NCBI RefSeq assembly: GCF_000695625.1
Contig: NZ_JMQI01000057.1
Span: 1 to 64,000, forward strand
Reading direction: 5' to 3'
DNA length: 64,000 nucleotides
From: Amycolatopsis rifamycinica
GTDB lineage: Bacteria > Actinomycetota > Actinomycetes > Mycobacteriales > Pseudonocardiaceae
Within the stretch, counting starts at the first letter, position 1. Each line of letters starts with the position of its first letter. The notes beneath the pieces were generated by a model, which had not been told where the DNA came from, ran no database searches, and worked only from the letters and a program-made list of their open reading frames with translations. A program made the position numbers and the translations under genes. Of this stretch, positions 43,121 through 52,343 are shown piece after piece.

Positions 43121-43603
43121 TCAGCGGCCGGTGCTGCCGTCGATCAGTTCGCGCAGGATGTCGGCGTGCCCGGCGTGGCGGCCGGTCTCCTCGATCAGGT
43201 GGACCAGCGCCCAGCGCATCGACGGCGCGCCGCGGCCGGGCCGGGCCACCGGCTGCGTCAGGTCGGTGCAGGCGTCGATGACCGCGTTCGCCCGCGCGCA
43301 CGCGGCGCGGTAGTCCGCCACGACCGAGGCGACGGTCTCCTCCGGGCGCGGCCGGAACGTGCCGGGCCAGTCGGCGACGGCTTCGCCGAGGAAGGTGAAG
43401 CGTTCGACGTGCGCCAGGTGCCGGACCAGGCCCAGCAGCGACGTGCCCGACGGGACGCCGGGCGTGCGGACCTGGGGTTCCGGGACGTCCTCCGCCTTGG
43501 CGGCCACGGCGGCCCGCAGGTGGTCGAGGAAGCCGCGCAGCACGTCCTTTTCGGCCGGTCCGGTGCGCGGGGGCGGGGTGTCCCGCCGCCGGGTTCGGGG
43601 CAT
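43121..43603 (-). CDS. DinB/DUF664 family protein
   Basis: A 160-residue helical protein with the DUF664/DinB metal-site pattern: GTSLLGLVRHLAHVERFTFLGEAV (first His), SMRWALVHLIEETGRHAGHADILRELIDG (His-x3-His). These proteins form a four-helix bundle with a metal and often use mycothiol or bacillithiol. The start ATG 43603 has GAGAGGA upstream. It lies 11 bp after the methyltransferase gene and is probably co-transcribed. Its substrate is unknown. Confidence 0.85.
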   Translation of the reverse strand: MPRTRRRDTPPPRTGPAEKDVLRGFLDHLRAAVAAKAEDVPEPQVRTPGVPSGTSLLGLVRHLAHVERFTFLGEAVADWPGTFRPRPEETVASVVADYRAACARANAVIDACTDLTQPVARPGRGAPSMRWALVHLIEETGRHAGHADILRELIDGSTGR

Positions 43604-43614
43604 GGCGGGTCCTC

Positions 43615-44232
43615 TCAGCGGGTGCGGCGGACGAGCAGCAGGTGGTCGACGACTTCGGCGGTCCGCCCGCCGGGGCCGGTGGCCTGCCGGGGGAGGGCGT
43701 CGGCGCGCTCGACCGTCCACCCGGCCGGATCGAGCGACGGCACCCGCGGCTCGGCGGGGTAGGCGGCCGGGTCCTGGTTCCACGACCACGGCGCGACGGA
43801 CCCGTGCTCGACGACCAGCAGCAGGCCGCCGGGGGAGAGCGCCTCGGCGGCCCGCCGCAGCACGTGGTCGCGGGGCAGCGGGAAGGTCGTGTGCAGGTAG
43901 TGGGCCGAGACGAGGTCGAACGGGCCCGCCGGGAACGTCGCGGCCAGGTCGTGGCGCTCGGTGGTGATCCGGTCCGCGAGCCCGAGGTCCCGGGCGCGGC
44001 GGGCGAGGTGGCCGAGCGCGACGGCGGAGATGTCGGCCGCGGTCACGCGCCAGCCGCGGCGGGCCAGCCACAGCGCGTCCCCGCCGGCGCCGGAACCGAG
44101 GTCGAGCGCCCGGCCGGGGGACAGCGGGGTGACGGTTTCGACGAGCCGGACGTTGGCGCGCGGCTCGTCGGCCGGGAGGTGGGCCGTGTAGTGACCGTCC
44201 CAGAACCGGGACGCTTCGGTGGTCGATGTCAT
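43615..44232 (-). CDS. SAM-dependent class I methyltransferase
   Basis: A 205-residue Rossmann methyltransferase. Motif I is ALDLGSGAGGDALWLA, followed by the acidic residue in VTAADIS, motif II/III around RHDLAATFPAGPFDLVSAHYLHTTF, and LSPGGLLLVVEHGS. The start segment SRFWDGHYTAHLPADEPRANVRLVE is typical of small-molecule methyltransferases, including tellurite/thiopurine-like TehB relatives. It shares a divergent promoter region with the XRE-cupin regulator, which carries a strong repeat (44256-44288). Confidence 0.85.
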   Translation of the reverse strand: MTSTTEASRFWDGHYTAHLPADEPRANVRLVETVTPLSPGRALDLGSGAGGDALWLARRGWRVTAADISAVALGHLARRARDLGLADRITTERHDLAATFPAGPFDLVSAHYLHTTFPLPRDHVLRRAAEALSPGGLLLVVEHGSVAPWSWNQDPAAYPAEPRVPSLDPAGWTVERADALPRQATGPGGRTAEVVDHLLLVRRTR

Positions 44233-44253
44233 GGGCCCACCTTCACCCGGTCC

Positions 44254-44290
44254 TGGCGGTTCCGGCACGCTTTCTTGCGGTTCCGGCAAG
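44254..44290. promoter_or_regulatory. 12-bp direct repeat between methyltransferase and XRE regulator
   Basis: GCGGTTCCGGCA occurs at 44256-44267 and again at 44277-44288, a 21-bp period that equals two helical turns. The second copy is the middle of an inverted repeat CTTGC...GCAAG (44274-44290). Two sites on the same DNA face in a 66-bp divergent gap suggest cooperative binding by the XRE-cupin regulator. Confidence 0.6.
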
Positions 44291-44298
44291 ATGGCCGG

Positions 44299-44877
44299 GT
44301 GAGCGACGACTTCGAAGACGTGCTGCAGGCGGTCGGCCCCCGGCTGCGGGCGCTGCGCCGGCACCGCGGGATGACCCTGGCCGCCGTCGCGGCCGCCACC
44401 GGGGTGTCGGAGAGCACCCTGTCGCGGCTGGAAAGCGGCCAGCGGCGGGCCAGCCTGGAACTGCTGCTGCCGCTGGCCCGCGCCTACGGCGTCCCGCTCG
44501 ACGACCTCGTCGGCGCGCCGCGCACCGGCGACCCCCGCATCCACCTGACCCCGATCCACCGCTACGGCATGACGTTCGTGCCGCTGTCCCGGCGGCCCGG
44601 CGGCATGCAGGCCTACAAGATGCTCATCCCGGGCACGGACCGGCCGCCGGTTCCGGACCACCAGACCCACGAGGGCCACGAGTGGCTGTACGTGCTCCAC
44701 GGGAACCTGCGGCTGGTCCTCGGCGAGCACGACCTGGTCCTGCCCCCGGGCGAGGCGGCGGAGTTCGACACCACGATCCCGCACTGGCTCGGCACTTCCG
44801 ATGGCAAGCCGGTCGAGCTGCTGATCCTGTTCGGCCGCCACGGGGAACGAGCGCACCTGCGCGCCCGCGCGCACTGA
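44299..44877 (+). CDS. XRE-family regulator with cupin sensor domain
   Basis: A 192-residue regulator starting at GTG 44299. The Cro/C1-type HTH is RLRALRRHRGMTLAAVAAATGVSESTLSRLESGQRRASLELLLPLARAYGV (residues about 14-65), and the C-terminal cupin_2 domain contains HQTHEGHEWLYVLHGNLRLVLGEHDLVLPPGEAAEFDTTIPHWLG. Such regulators sense a small molecule in the cupin. It is divergent from the methyltransferase/DinB operon and probably represses it via the direct repeat between them. Confidence 0.88.
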   Translation: MSDDFEDVLQAVGPRLRALRRHRGMTLAAVAAATGVSESTLSRLESGQRRASLELLLPLARAYGVPLDDLVGAPRTGDPRIHLTPIHRYGMTFVPLSRRPGGMQAYKMLIPGTDRPPVPDHQTHEGHEWLYVLHGNLRLVLGEHDLVLPPGEAAEFDTTIPHWLGTSDGKPVELLILFGRHGERAHLRARAH

Positions 44878-44979
44878 CGAAAGCTTGGGGGCTTTCGTCC
44901 GGTTGGTGCACGACGGGGAATTTGCCGGAAAGAATGTCCGGTGGTGCCGGGTGGTCTGCCGTGTCCGGCGGCGCGAGCG

Positions 44980-46083
44980 TCAGCGGCAGAAGGCCGTGTC
45001 CACCGCGGACACCACCGCCTGCGCCGCCCGGTCCGGATCGCCGAACGTCCCCGGGAGCGCCGTCACCGCCAGGCCGACCGCGCGCCCGTCGTCGGTGGCG
45101 CCGCCGCGGGTTTCGAATCCGTGGATGTCGCCGCCGTGGCCCCAGTACACGCCGCCGCAGCTGAGGGGGACGCTGAACACGCCGAGGCCGTAGCGCCAGC
45201 CCGGCAGCAACGGTGCCTCCACCGTCTTGCGCATCTCCGCCAGCTCCGGCGCCGGCAGCAATCGGCCGCCCAGCAGTGCGCGGGCGAACTTCGCCAGGTC
45301 GCCCGGGGTCGAGATCAGCTGGCCCGCCGCCCAGCCCCACGACGGGTCCAGTTCGGTCACGTCGATCACCGCATCGCCCGCTCGCGCGTACCCCTGCGGG
45401 TGCGGGCCCCGGATGGTCTCGTCGCCGACGGCCGGCCAGTACGTGTTCCGCAGGTCCGCTTTCCCGATCACGCGCGAGGTGATCTGCTCCGCCACCGGGC
45501 GCCCCGTCACCCGCTCGATCAGCAGGCCCGCCAGCACGTAGTTCGTGTTGCTGTACTCCCACTTCGTGCCGGGAGCGAACTTCGCGGGGTGGGCCAGCGC
45601 GGCCGCGAGCAGATCGTGCGGCTGGAAGTACCGGTGCCGCAGCTTCGCGAAGTCCTCCAGCCCGAGGTACTCGGTGTAGTTCGGGAGCCCGCTGGTGTGC
45701 TGCAGCAGCTGCCGGACGGTGATCGCCCGCCCGCCGGGCACCAGGCCGGGCAGGTACCGCTCGATCGGCGCGTCGAGCGCCACCTTGCCCTCGGCCACCA
45801 GTTGCAGCACGACGACCGCGGTGAACGTCTTCGTGTTGCTGCCCGCCCGCACCCGCCCGTCGACCGGCACCGGGACGCGGCCGCCGAGCCGCGCGGAGCC
45901 CGCGACCAGCGACTCCGTGCGGCCCCCGCGGCTCACCGAGGCGAGCGCGGCCGGGAAGGGCCCCACCAGGCCGTCGAGCTCCTTCTGCAGGACCGCGTGG
46001 CGGGAGGGCCCCGCCTCGGCCGCCGTGACCGTCGCGCCCAGCAGCCCCGCCATCGCCAGCACCACCATGCCTTTTCGCACCAT
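44980..46083 (-). CDS. Serine hydrolase (beta-lactamase / D-Ala-D-Ala carboxypeptidase family)
   Basis: A 367-residue exported serine hydrolase of the class C beta-lactamase/esterase family. A signal peptide (KGMVVLAMAGLLGATVTAAEAG) precedes the mature enzyme. The catalytic SxxK is SNTK (RAGSNTKTFTAVV), the YxN-type motif is YSNTNYVLAGLLIERVTG, and the third motif lies in YWGHGGDIHGFETRGGA (HxG). GAGGAG precedes ATG 46083. It could be a DD-peptidase, esterase or amidase; not necessarily a resistance gene. A perfect inverted repeat lies 86 bp upstream. Confidence 0.9.
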   Translation of the reverse strand: MVRKGMVVLAMAGLLGATVTAAEAGPSRHAVLQKELDGLVGPFPAALASVSRGGRTESLVAGSARLGGRVPVPVDGRVRAGSNTKTFTAVVVLQLVAEGKVALDAPIERYLPGLVPGGRAITVRQLLQHTSGLPNYTEYLGLEDFAKLRHRYFQPHDLLAAALAHPAKFAPGTKWEYSNTNYVLAGLLIERVTGRPVAEQITSRVIGKADLRNTYWPAVGDETIRGPHPQGYARAGDAVIDVTELDPSWGWAAGQLISTPGDLAKFARALLGGRLLPAPELAEMRKTVEAPLLPGWRYGLGVFSVPLSCGGVYWGHGGDIHGFETRGGATDDGRAVGLAVTALPGTFGDPDRAAQAVVSAVDTAFCR

Positions 46084-46168
46084 CGAACGACTCCTCTTCC
46101 GACCGGATGGACATCGCTCACGATGCCGGGATCCGGCCCGGAGATCAGGAGTGCGGACCACCGGATCA

Positions 46169-46190
46169 GGGGTAGCGCCTGCGCTACCCC
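46169..46190. terminator. 22-bp perfect palindrome between ATPase and serine hydrolase
   Basis: GGGGTAGCGC (46169-46178) and GCGCTACCCC (46181-46190) form a perfect inverted repeat. It follows the stop of the P-type ATPase gene and precedes the serine hydrolase on the same strand. It can act as a terminator hairpin for the ATPase or as an operator for the hydrolase; the tight centre fits a protein-binding palindrome about as well. Confidence 0.45.
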
Positions 46191-46201
46191 CGCGGGGCCG
46201 G

Positions 46202-49200
46202 TTACGGCTGCCGAAGGATCGGCAGCGTCGAGGCCAGGGCCCCGGTGGCGACTCCCGCGCCGACTCCGGCCCACGCCAGCGGGCCGAGCGGGGTGCAGCC
46301 GAAGAACTGGCTCACCCCCGGCGTCTGCACGATGGCCGCCAGCGCCAGCGCGGAACCGACCGCCGTGCCCACCACCAGTGGACTGCCGCGGCGGCCGCGC
46401 AGGGTCTGGGCGAGCTGGGTGCCGACCAGGCCGCACAGGGCCATCGTGCTCGTGCGGCGCACCGTGCCCGGCGTGAACCGGCCGATCAGCCACGCCGTCG
46501 TCGCGCCGACGCCCGTCGTCACGCCGCGGCTGGTGATCGCGCGGGTCAGGCCTTCACCGAGGCCGCCACCGGAACCGTCGTCGTCGTCCGGGCGGGTGAC
46601 CGCCACCGCCATCGCCGGGAACAGGTCGGTCAGCAGGTTGACCAGCAGCAGCTGGCGAGTGCCCAGCGGCGAATCGCCCGACAGCAGCGTGCCCAGCACC
46701 GAGAAGCCGATTTCGCCCGCGTTGCCGCCGACCAGGATCACCACGGCGTCGGACACGCTCCGCCACAGCGCGCGGCCCTCCGCGACCGCCTCCAGCAGCA
46801 CGGTCAGGTCCTCGTCGGTCAGGGCGACGTCGGCCGCGGTGCGGGCGGCGGTCGACGCCCGGGCGCGCACGCCGATGCCGACGTCGGCGGCGCGGATGGC
46901 CGCCGCGTCGTTCGCGCCGTCGCCGACCATCGCCGTCACCCGCCCGGCCTCGCGCAGCGCCTCGACGACCTGCAGCTTCTGCTCCGGCGCGACGCGGGCG
47001 ATCACGCCGGCACCGGCGAGCAGCCGGGCGCGGCCCGCGCGGTCCAGCGCGGCCAGTTCGTCCCCGGTGACGACCGGGGCGTCGGACGGCCAGCCGAGCG
47101 ACGTCGCGATGGCCCGCGCGGTGTTCGGGTGGTCGCCGGTGAGCATCACCGGCGACACGCCGGCCGCGCGCAGCCCGCCGATCAGCGGCCCGGCCGTCGG
47201 CCGGAGCGTGTCCGCCAGCCCGAGGAAGCCGAGGAACTCCAGGTCCGCCAGCACTTCCTCGTCGTCGCCCTCGAGCGACGCCCCGGCGTTCCGCGACGCC
47301 ACGGCCAGTACCCGCAACCCCTTGTCCGCCAGCGCTTCCGCCGCGCGGGCCAGCTCGTCCCCGCCGGCGCAGGCGGGCAGGACGATCTCCGGGGCGCCCT
47401 TGACGACCAGCGTCACCTCGCCGTCGCCGTCCTGGCCCACGGTCGCCGAGTAGCCCCGGTTCGCCTCGAACGGCTGCCCGGCGAGCTCGGTCCAGCCGTC
47501 GTCCGGGCCCGCGGCGTCCAGGACGGCGTGGTCGGTGGCGTGGGCGCGCACGTGGGGGTCGTCGAGCGTGCCGGGGCAGGCTCGGGCGGCGGCCCGCAGC
47601 ACGACGTCGCCAGGTTCCGGCTCGCGTGCTTCGCCGTCGGGCCCGGTGGTCGTCACCACGCGCAGCCGGTTCTCGGTCAGCGTGCCCGTCTTGTCGAAGC
47701 ACACGACGTCCAGGCGGCCCAGCGCCTCCAGCGCCCGCGGCGCGCGGACGAGGATGCCGCGCGCGGACAGGCGCCGGGCGGCGGCCCGCTGGGCCACGGT
47801 GGCCACCAGCGGCAGCCCTTCGGGCACCGCGGCGACGGCGATCGCCACGCCGCCGGCCAGTGCCCGGCGCATCGGACGGCCGCGGATCGCCGAAAGCCCG
47901 GTGACGAGCGCGCCGCCGAGCATGGTCAGCGGCAGGGCCCGGCGGGTGAGGTCCTGCAGCCGCGCCTGGATGCCCACCGCGGCGGCGGTCCGGGTGGCCA
48001 GCTCGACGGCCCGGCCGGCCACGGTTTCCGAGCCGACCGCCACGACCACCGCGGTGCCTTCGCCGCTGACCACCGTGGTGCCGGCGAACACCAGGCAGCT
48101 GCGTTCGGCCATCGGCGCGCCCGGCACCGGGTCGAGCTGCTTGGCGACCGGGAGCGACTCGCCGGTCAGCGCGGATTCGTCGGCTTCGAGGTCGTTGGCG
48201 GTCAGCAGCCGGGCGTCGGCCGGGACGACGTCGCCGACCCGCAGCTCGATCCGGTCGCCCGGCTCCAGCGTCCGCGCGTCGACGACCCGGCCGCCTTCGC
48301 GGCGGGCCCGCTGCCGTTCGCCGTCCCGCAGCTTCGCCAGCGCGCGGCGGCCGCGGAACTGCTGGGCCCCGCCGACGACGGCGTTGAGGCCCATCGCCGC
48401 GGCCACCAGCAGCGCGTCCACCGGCGAGCCGACCACCGCGGACGCGACCGCGCCGAGGGCCAGCACCGGGGTCAGCGGGTCGTTCAGCTCGGCGACGACG
48501 TCGGCGGCGAGCCCGGTCCCGAACCGGACCGGCGCCGCGGCCGGGTGCCGGGCCACCGCGTCGGCCACCGCCCGCACCCGCCGGGTCGTCAGCTCCCAGT
48601 GCGTCGGTGCGGTTTCCGCGGCCGCCAGCCGACGGAGGACTTCCTCGCCGGTCAGCTCGTGCCAGGCGATCCGGGTCCGGCCGGCCGGCGGCCGGGCGGC
48701 GGCCACCCGCACGGCGGCGAGCGTGCCCATCGCCAGCCCGGTCAGCCCGCCGAGCAGCACCGGGTCCAGCCGGGGCACGGCCGGGACCAGGGTCCGGCGG
48801 CGGCGTGACATGAGCAGCAGGCCGCCGATCAGGCCGCCGGCGGTGGCCACCCGGGTGGCGCGCTTGCTGTTCACCCGCGCGGCGCCCGCGGCCCGCAGCA
48901 CCCGCCACACGCCGGTCAGCCCCGGCCGGACGATCAGGTCGGCACCCCACAGCACCGGCGCGTTCCGGTCGGCGAGGGCGACGCACAGGTCGCCGGCGAG
49001 CAGGCCGGTCACTTCGTCGCAGTTCGGCGCGCACCGGGCCGGCGGGCGCCCGACGGTGAGCACGACCCGGCCTTCGTCCTGCAACCGCGTCACCAGCCCG
49101 AAGAAGGCTTCCTCCGCGACGTCGTCGGCGAGCGTGGCGAACTCGCCGAGCCGCTCGCGGGCGCCGTCCCCGGCGATGACCACCCGCGCCTCGGCCCGGC

Positions 49201-50395
49201 GGGCCGCGTCCAGCACGGCTTCGGCGTGCGGGTCGAGGCCGTCTTCGCCGTGCAGCGCGTCGACGTGCAGCACGACGGTGTCCACAGTGTCCAGTGCCTT
49301 GAGCCGGTCCGGGTCGCGGACGAGCACGCCTTCGCGGGCGAACGCGGTGCCGATCGCGGTGTGGAAGGCGGTGTCGGCGTACCGGGCGGGCATCGGCGAC
49401 GCGGCGAGGAACGCTTCGGCGGCTTCGCGGGGGTTGCGGCGCACGAGCAGGTCGGCGAGCGCGGCGAGCAGGCCGCCGCCGACGGCGTTGCGCGCGTAGT
49501 CCTCCATGGGGATCCGGACCCGGCGCTCCGCCGGCGTCACGCCGAGGCTGGGCCGCTCCGGCGAGCAGAGGTCGTCGTGGCCGGCGTCGAACGCGGTGAG
49601 CCGGGCGATCGCCTCGGTGAGCTGCCCGGCGCGCAGCAGGGCGTCCAGCACCAGTTCGAGGGGGTCCTGGCTGAGCCCGCGCACCGCGGCGGACACGCCG
49701 GAGCGCGCCAGTTCGGCCGTGTACCAGCCGAACTGTTCGTCGAGCGCGGCGCGGACGGCCGGGTGTTCCCGTGCCGCGGACACGGCCGCGCGCACGGTCG
49801 CGTGCACCCGCCCGGAGCGCACCGCGCGCGTGCCGACCGAAACGGCCAGGCCGGCGACGTCCATCGCCAGTGCGAGCGCGGCGGTCCGCACCCCGTAGGT
49901 GTCGCCCGGGTGGGCCGGGGCGGAGTCACCCGGCTCGGCGTGCGTCAGCCCGTGCCGCCCGCAGCGGTCGGCGATCCAGCCGAGGACGCGGTCGGCCGCG
50001 GCCTCTTCGGCCAGGTAGAGGACGACGCTGCCGAGCCCGCCGTCCCAGTAGGCCCCGGCGACGTCGGCGTGCCCGGCCAGCTCGGCGGCGAAGGCGGAGC
50101 CGTCGGGGCGGTCGGCGTCTTCGGTGGGCCGCAGCGGCACGTGCAGCCGCCGTCCCGCCCGCCACACGGCGGACCGCGGGCCGGCGGCGTTGCGCACGAC
50201 GCGCACGGCCCGCACGGCGGTGCGGCTGCTGGTCCGGGCCGCTTCCGCGGTCGTTCCGGACACCCCCGCGGTGAGTTCCCCGACGAGCGGGCTCACCGCC
50301 GAGACCGCCTTCTTCGCTTGCCGCGTCACGAGGACCGGGCCGGCCAAGGCCAGCGTCATCCCCGCCTTGGTCACCGCGAACAACCCACCGAGCAC
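46202..50395 (-). CDS. Large cation-translocating P-type ATPase (CtpH/CtpI-like)
   Basis: A 1397-residue P-type ATPase, much longer than the usual 700-900. The N-terminal 600 residues hold weakly conserved, partly duplicated HMA/HAD-like segments (for example VVIAGDGARERLGEFATLADDVAEE). Then come the actuator motif TGES (near 745), the TM4 motif VAAVPEGLPLV, the phosphorylation site FDKTGTLTEN (Asp near 900), KGAPE, TGDHPNTA, and MVGDGANDAAAI (near 1158). VPEGLP resembles Ca2+-type P2 ATPases rather than the CPC of heavy-metal pumps. The start is GTG 50395 with GGAGG upstream. The transported ion is unknown. Confidence 0.9.
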   Translation of the reverse strand: MLGGLFAVTKAGMTLALAGPVLVTRQAKKAVSAVSPLVGELTAGVSGTTAEAARTSSRTAVRAVRVVRNAAGPRSAVWRAGRRLHVPLRPTEDADRPDGSAFAAELAGHADVAGAYWDGGLGSVVLYLAEEAAADRVLGWIADRCGRHGLTHAEPGDSAPAHPGDTYGVRTAALALAMDVAGLAVSVGTRAVRSGRVHATVRAAVSAAREHPAVRAALDEQFGWYTAELARSGVSAAVRGLSQDPLELVLDALLRAGQLTEAIARLTAFDAGHDDLCSPERPSLGVTPAERRVRIPMEDYARNAVGGGLLAALADLLVRRNPREAAEAFLAASPMPARYADTAFHTAIGTAFAREGVLVRDPDRLKALDTVDTVVLHVDALHGEDGLDPHAEAVLDAARRAEARVVIAGDGARERLGEFATLADDVAEEAFFGLVTRLQDEGRVVLTVGRPPARCAPNCDEVTGLLAGDLCVALADRNAPVLWGADLIVRPGLTGVWRVLRAAGAARVNSKRATRVATAGGLIGGLLLMSRRRRTLVPAVPRLDPVLLGGLTGLAMGTLAAVRVAAARPPAGRTRIAWHELTGEEVLRRLAAAETAPTHWELTTRRVRAVADAVARHPAAAPVRFGTGLAADVVAELNDPLTPVLALGAVASAVVGSPVDALLVAAAMGLNAVVGGAQQFRGRRALAKLRDGERQRARREGGRVVDARTLEPGDRIELRVGDVVPADARLLTANDLEADESALTGESLPVAKQLDPVPGAPMAERSCLVFAGTTVVSGEGTAVVVAVGSETVAGRAVELATRTAAAVGIQARLQDLTRRALPLTMLGGALVTGLSAIRGRPMRRALAGGVAIAVAAVPEGLPLVATVAQRAAARRLSARGILVRAPRALEALGRLDVVCFDKTGTLTENRLRVVTTTGPDGEAREPEPGDVVLRAAARACPGTLDDPHVRAHATDHAVLDAAGPDDGWTELAGQPFEANRGYSATVGQDGDGEVTLVVKGAPEIVLPACAGGDELARAAEALADKGLRVLAVASRNAGASLEGDDEEVLADLEFLGFLGLADTLRPTAGPLIGGLRAAGVSPVMLTGDHPNTARAIATSLGWPSDAPVVTGDELAALDRAGRARLLAGAGVIARVAPEQKLQVVEALREAGRVTAMVGDGANDAAAIRAADVGIGVRARASTAARTAADVALTDEDLTVLLEAVAEGRALWRSVSDAVVILVGGNAGEIGFSVLGTLLSGDSPLGTRQLLLVNLLTDLFPAMAVAVTRPDDDDGSGGGLGEGLTRAITSRGVTTGVGATTAWLIGRFTPGTVRRTSTMALCGLVGTQLAQTLRGRRGSPLVVGTAVGSALALAAIVQTPGVSQFFGCTPLGPLAWAGVGAGVATGALASTLPILRQP

Positions 50396-50545
50396 TCCGA
50401 CCTCCGCCTGCCGATCCCCTCCGCCCGGCGTTCCCCGGTGGCCGGAGGCCAAACCCCCGGCGGCCCGATCGCGTGGTGGCCGGACCGCCGCCGGCCGGGA
50501 TCGCCGGTTGCCTTGACGCCCGCGTCAACGGCTAGCTTCGCGGGC

Positions 50546-51400
50546 GTGAAGTTCGGAATCAGCTACAGCACCCCCTTCTTCGGAGCCGACCCGGAAACGA
50601 TCGCCGGGTTCGCCAGGGACGCGGAGGAGTGCGGCTTCGAGTCGTTGTACCTGCCGGAACACATCGCCCTGTACCCGGGCGCGAAGATCGGCCCGGTGGC
50701 GCTGCCACCGTCCCTGCCGTACGCCGATCCCCTGGAGTGCCTCGGTTTCGTCGCCGCCGTGACGAGCCGCATCCTGCTGGGGACCGGTGTCCTGCTGCTG
50801 CCCTACCACCACCCGGTGGTGCTGGCCAAGCGGCTGACGACCGTCGACGTGCTGTCCGGCGGGCGCATGCGGCTGCTCACGATCGGGGTCGGCGCCCTGC
50901 CCGGCGAGGCACGGGCGGCCGGCGTCGACTTCGCCACCCGAGGCAGGCGGGCGGACGAAGCCATCGACGTCCTGCGGCTGCTGTGGGCGGGCGGCGAGGA
51001 GGGCGTCGGCTTCGACGGCGAGTTCTTCTCCTTCGACGGGATCTGCAGCTTCCCGAAACCCGTGGGGGTGAGCGAACTGCCGATCCACGTCGGTGGTTCG
51101 AGCGCGGCCGCGGCGCGCCGGGCGGGCCGCCGCGGAGATGGCTACTTCGCCGGTGGCTCGCTCGGTGAGGACGAGCGGCGCCGCCAGTTCGACCTGGTCC
51201 GCGGGGCGGCCGCCGAAGCCGGCCGTGACCCGGACGGCGTGCAGTACACGCGGTGGGGCACGCTCGACATGTCCACAGAGGACGTCGAGAGGCTCGCCCG
51301 GCAAGGGGTGACGCGGGTGGTCGTGACGCCCGGCACGGCGGAACCCGGGCGACGGCGGGACGAGCTGGCCGCGTTCGCCGGGCGGTTCGGCCTCAGCTGA
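50546..51400 (+). CDS. LLM-class F420-dependent oxidoreductase (TIGR03619-like)
   Basis: A 284-residue luciferase-like oxidoreductase. It has MKFGISYSTPFFGADPETIAGFARDAEECGFESLYLPEHIALY, LLGTGVLLLPYHHPVVLAKRLTTVDVLSGGRMRL and LPIHVGGSSAAAARRAGRRGDGY, typical of F420-dependent TIGR03619 enzymes. The start is GTG 50546 (VKFGIS). A possible -10 box TAGCTT (50533-50538) lies eight bases before it, so the mRNA may be leaderless. Its 3' end overlaps the convergent LysR gene by eight bases. Confidence 0.9.
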   Translation: MKFGISYSTPFFGADPETIAGFARDAEECGFESLYLPEHIALYPGAKIGPVALPPSLPYADPLECLGFVAAVTSRILLGTGVLLLPYHHPVVLAKRLTTVDVLSGGRMRLLTIGVGALPGEARAAGVDFATRGRRADEAIDVLRLLWAGGEEGVGFDGEFFSFDGICSFPKPVGVSELPIHVGGSSAAAARRAGRRGDGYFAGGSLGEDERRRQFDLVRGAAAEAGRDPDGVQYTRWGTLDMSTEDVERLARQGVTRVVVTPGTAEPGRRRDELAAFAGRFGLS

Positions 51401-52334
51401 GGGCGCCGTCGGCCACCAGGGACTCGATGCCCGGCGGCAGGCTCGCCCGCCGGGCCGGGTCGGCCACGAAACCCGCGATCGCCGACCGCAGCGCGCGCAC
51501 CGCGCGGGTGGGTTCCACGTCCGCGCGGTGGGCCAGCTGCACCACGCGGGTCATCCCCGCCTCGGGCGTGAACCGGGTCATCCGGAACCGGCCGCCCGCC
51601 ACCGTGCTCGGCACCACCGCCGCGCCGACGCCCGCGCGCACCAGTTCCAGCACCGCGTCCATCTCGCCGCCCTCGATCGCGAACGTCGGCTCGAACCCGG
51701 CGGCGCGGCAGGCGTTGACCGTCGCTTCCCGGACGTCGTAGCCGCGGCGGAACATCACCAGCGGGACGTCGGCGAGTTCGCCGATGCCCAGGCGGTCACC
51801 CGCGACCGGCGCCTCCGGCGACGAGATCAGCACCAGCTCCTCGAGCAGCAGCGGGGTCGCCGCCAGGCCCGCGTCGGCCGTCGTCCGGGCGCCGGCCAGC
51901 AGCGCGAGGTCCAGCGCGCCCTCGGCCAGCCGCTGCCGCAGATCGCCCGACCCGCTTTCGTGCAGCTCCAGCCGGATGCCCGGGTACCGGCGGCGGAACG
52001 CGGCGAGCGTCGCGGGCAGCAGGCCCGTGCACAGGCTCGGCGGCGCGCCCAGCCGGACGCGGCCGCGGTCGAGCTCGTCCAGTTCCCGGATGGCCAGCCG
52101 GGCCGTTTCGGTGTCGGCGAGGATCCGCCGCGCGATCGGCAGCAGCGTCTCGCCGGCCTCGGTGAGGGAGACGTTGCCGCGGATCCGGTGGAACAGCGGG
52201 GCGCCCAGGTCGTGTTCGAGCGCGCGGATCTGCTGGGACAGCGACGGCTGGGCCACCCGCACCTGTTCGGCGGCGCGGGTGAAGTGCCGGTGCTCGGCGA
52301 CGGCGACGAAGTAGGCGAGCTGCTGGAACTGCAT
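51393..52334 (-). CDS. LysR-family transcriptional regulator
   Basis: A 313-residue LysR regulator. The N-terminal HTH is MQFQQLAYFVAVAEHRHFTRAAEQVRVAQPSLSQQIRALEHDLGAPLFHR, and the C-terminal part is a two-lobed co-inducer domain (RVRLGAPPSLCTGLLPATLAAFRRRYPGIRLELHESGSGDLRQRL). The start ATG 52334 has GGAGGAT upstream. It is divergent from sdhC, with a LysR box at 52344-52358 between them, so it probably controls the succinate dehydrogenase operon and itself. This family member is commonly found next to such sdh operons in Actinobacteria. Confidence 0.92.
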   Translation of the reverse strand: MQFQQLAYFVAVAEHRHFTRAAEQVRVAQPSLSQQIRALEHDLGAPLFHRIRGNVSLTEAGETLLPIARRILADTETARLAIRELDELDRGRVRLGAPPSLCTGLLPATLAAFRRRYPGIRLELHESGSGDLRQRLAEGALDLALLAGARTTADAGLAATPLLLEELVLISSPEAPVAGDRLGIGELADVPLVMFRRGYDVREATVNACRAAGFEPTFAIEGGEMDAVLELVRAGVGAAVVPSTVAGGRFRMTRFTPEAGMTRVVQLAHRADVEPTRAVRALRSAIAGFVADPARRASLPPGIESLVADGALS

Positions 52335-52343
52335 CCTCCGACG

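Noticed and set aside
42903..43301. Arg/Ala-rich open frames in the gap before the DinB gene
   Set aside because: No ribosome-binding site, no family match and composition typical of non-coding GC-rich DNA.
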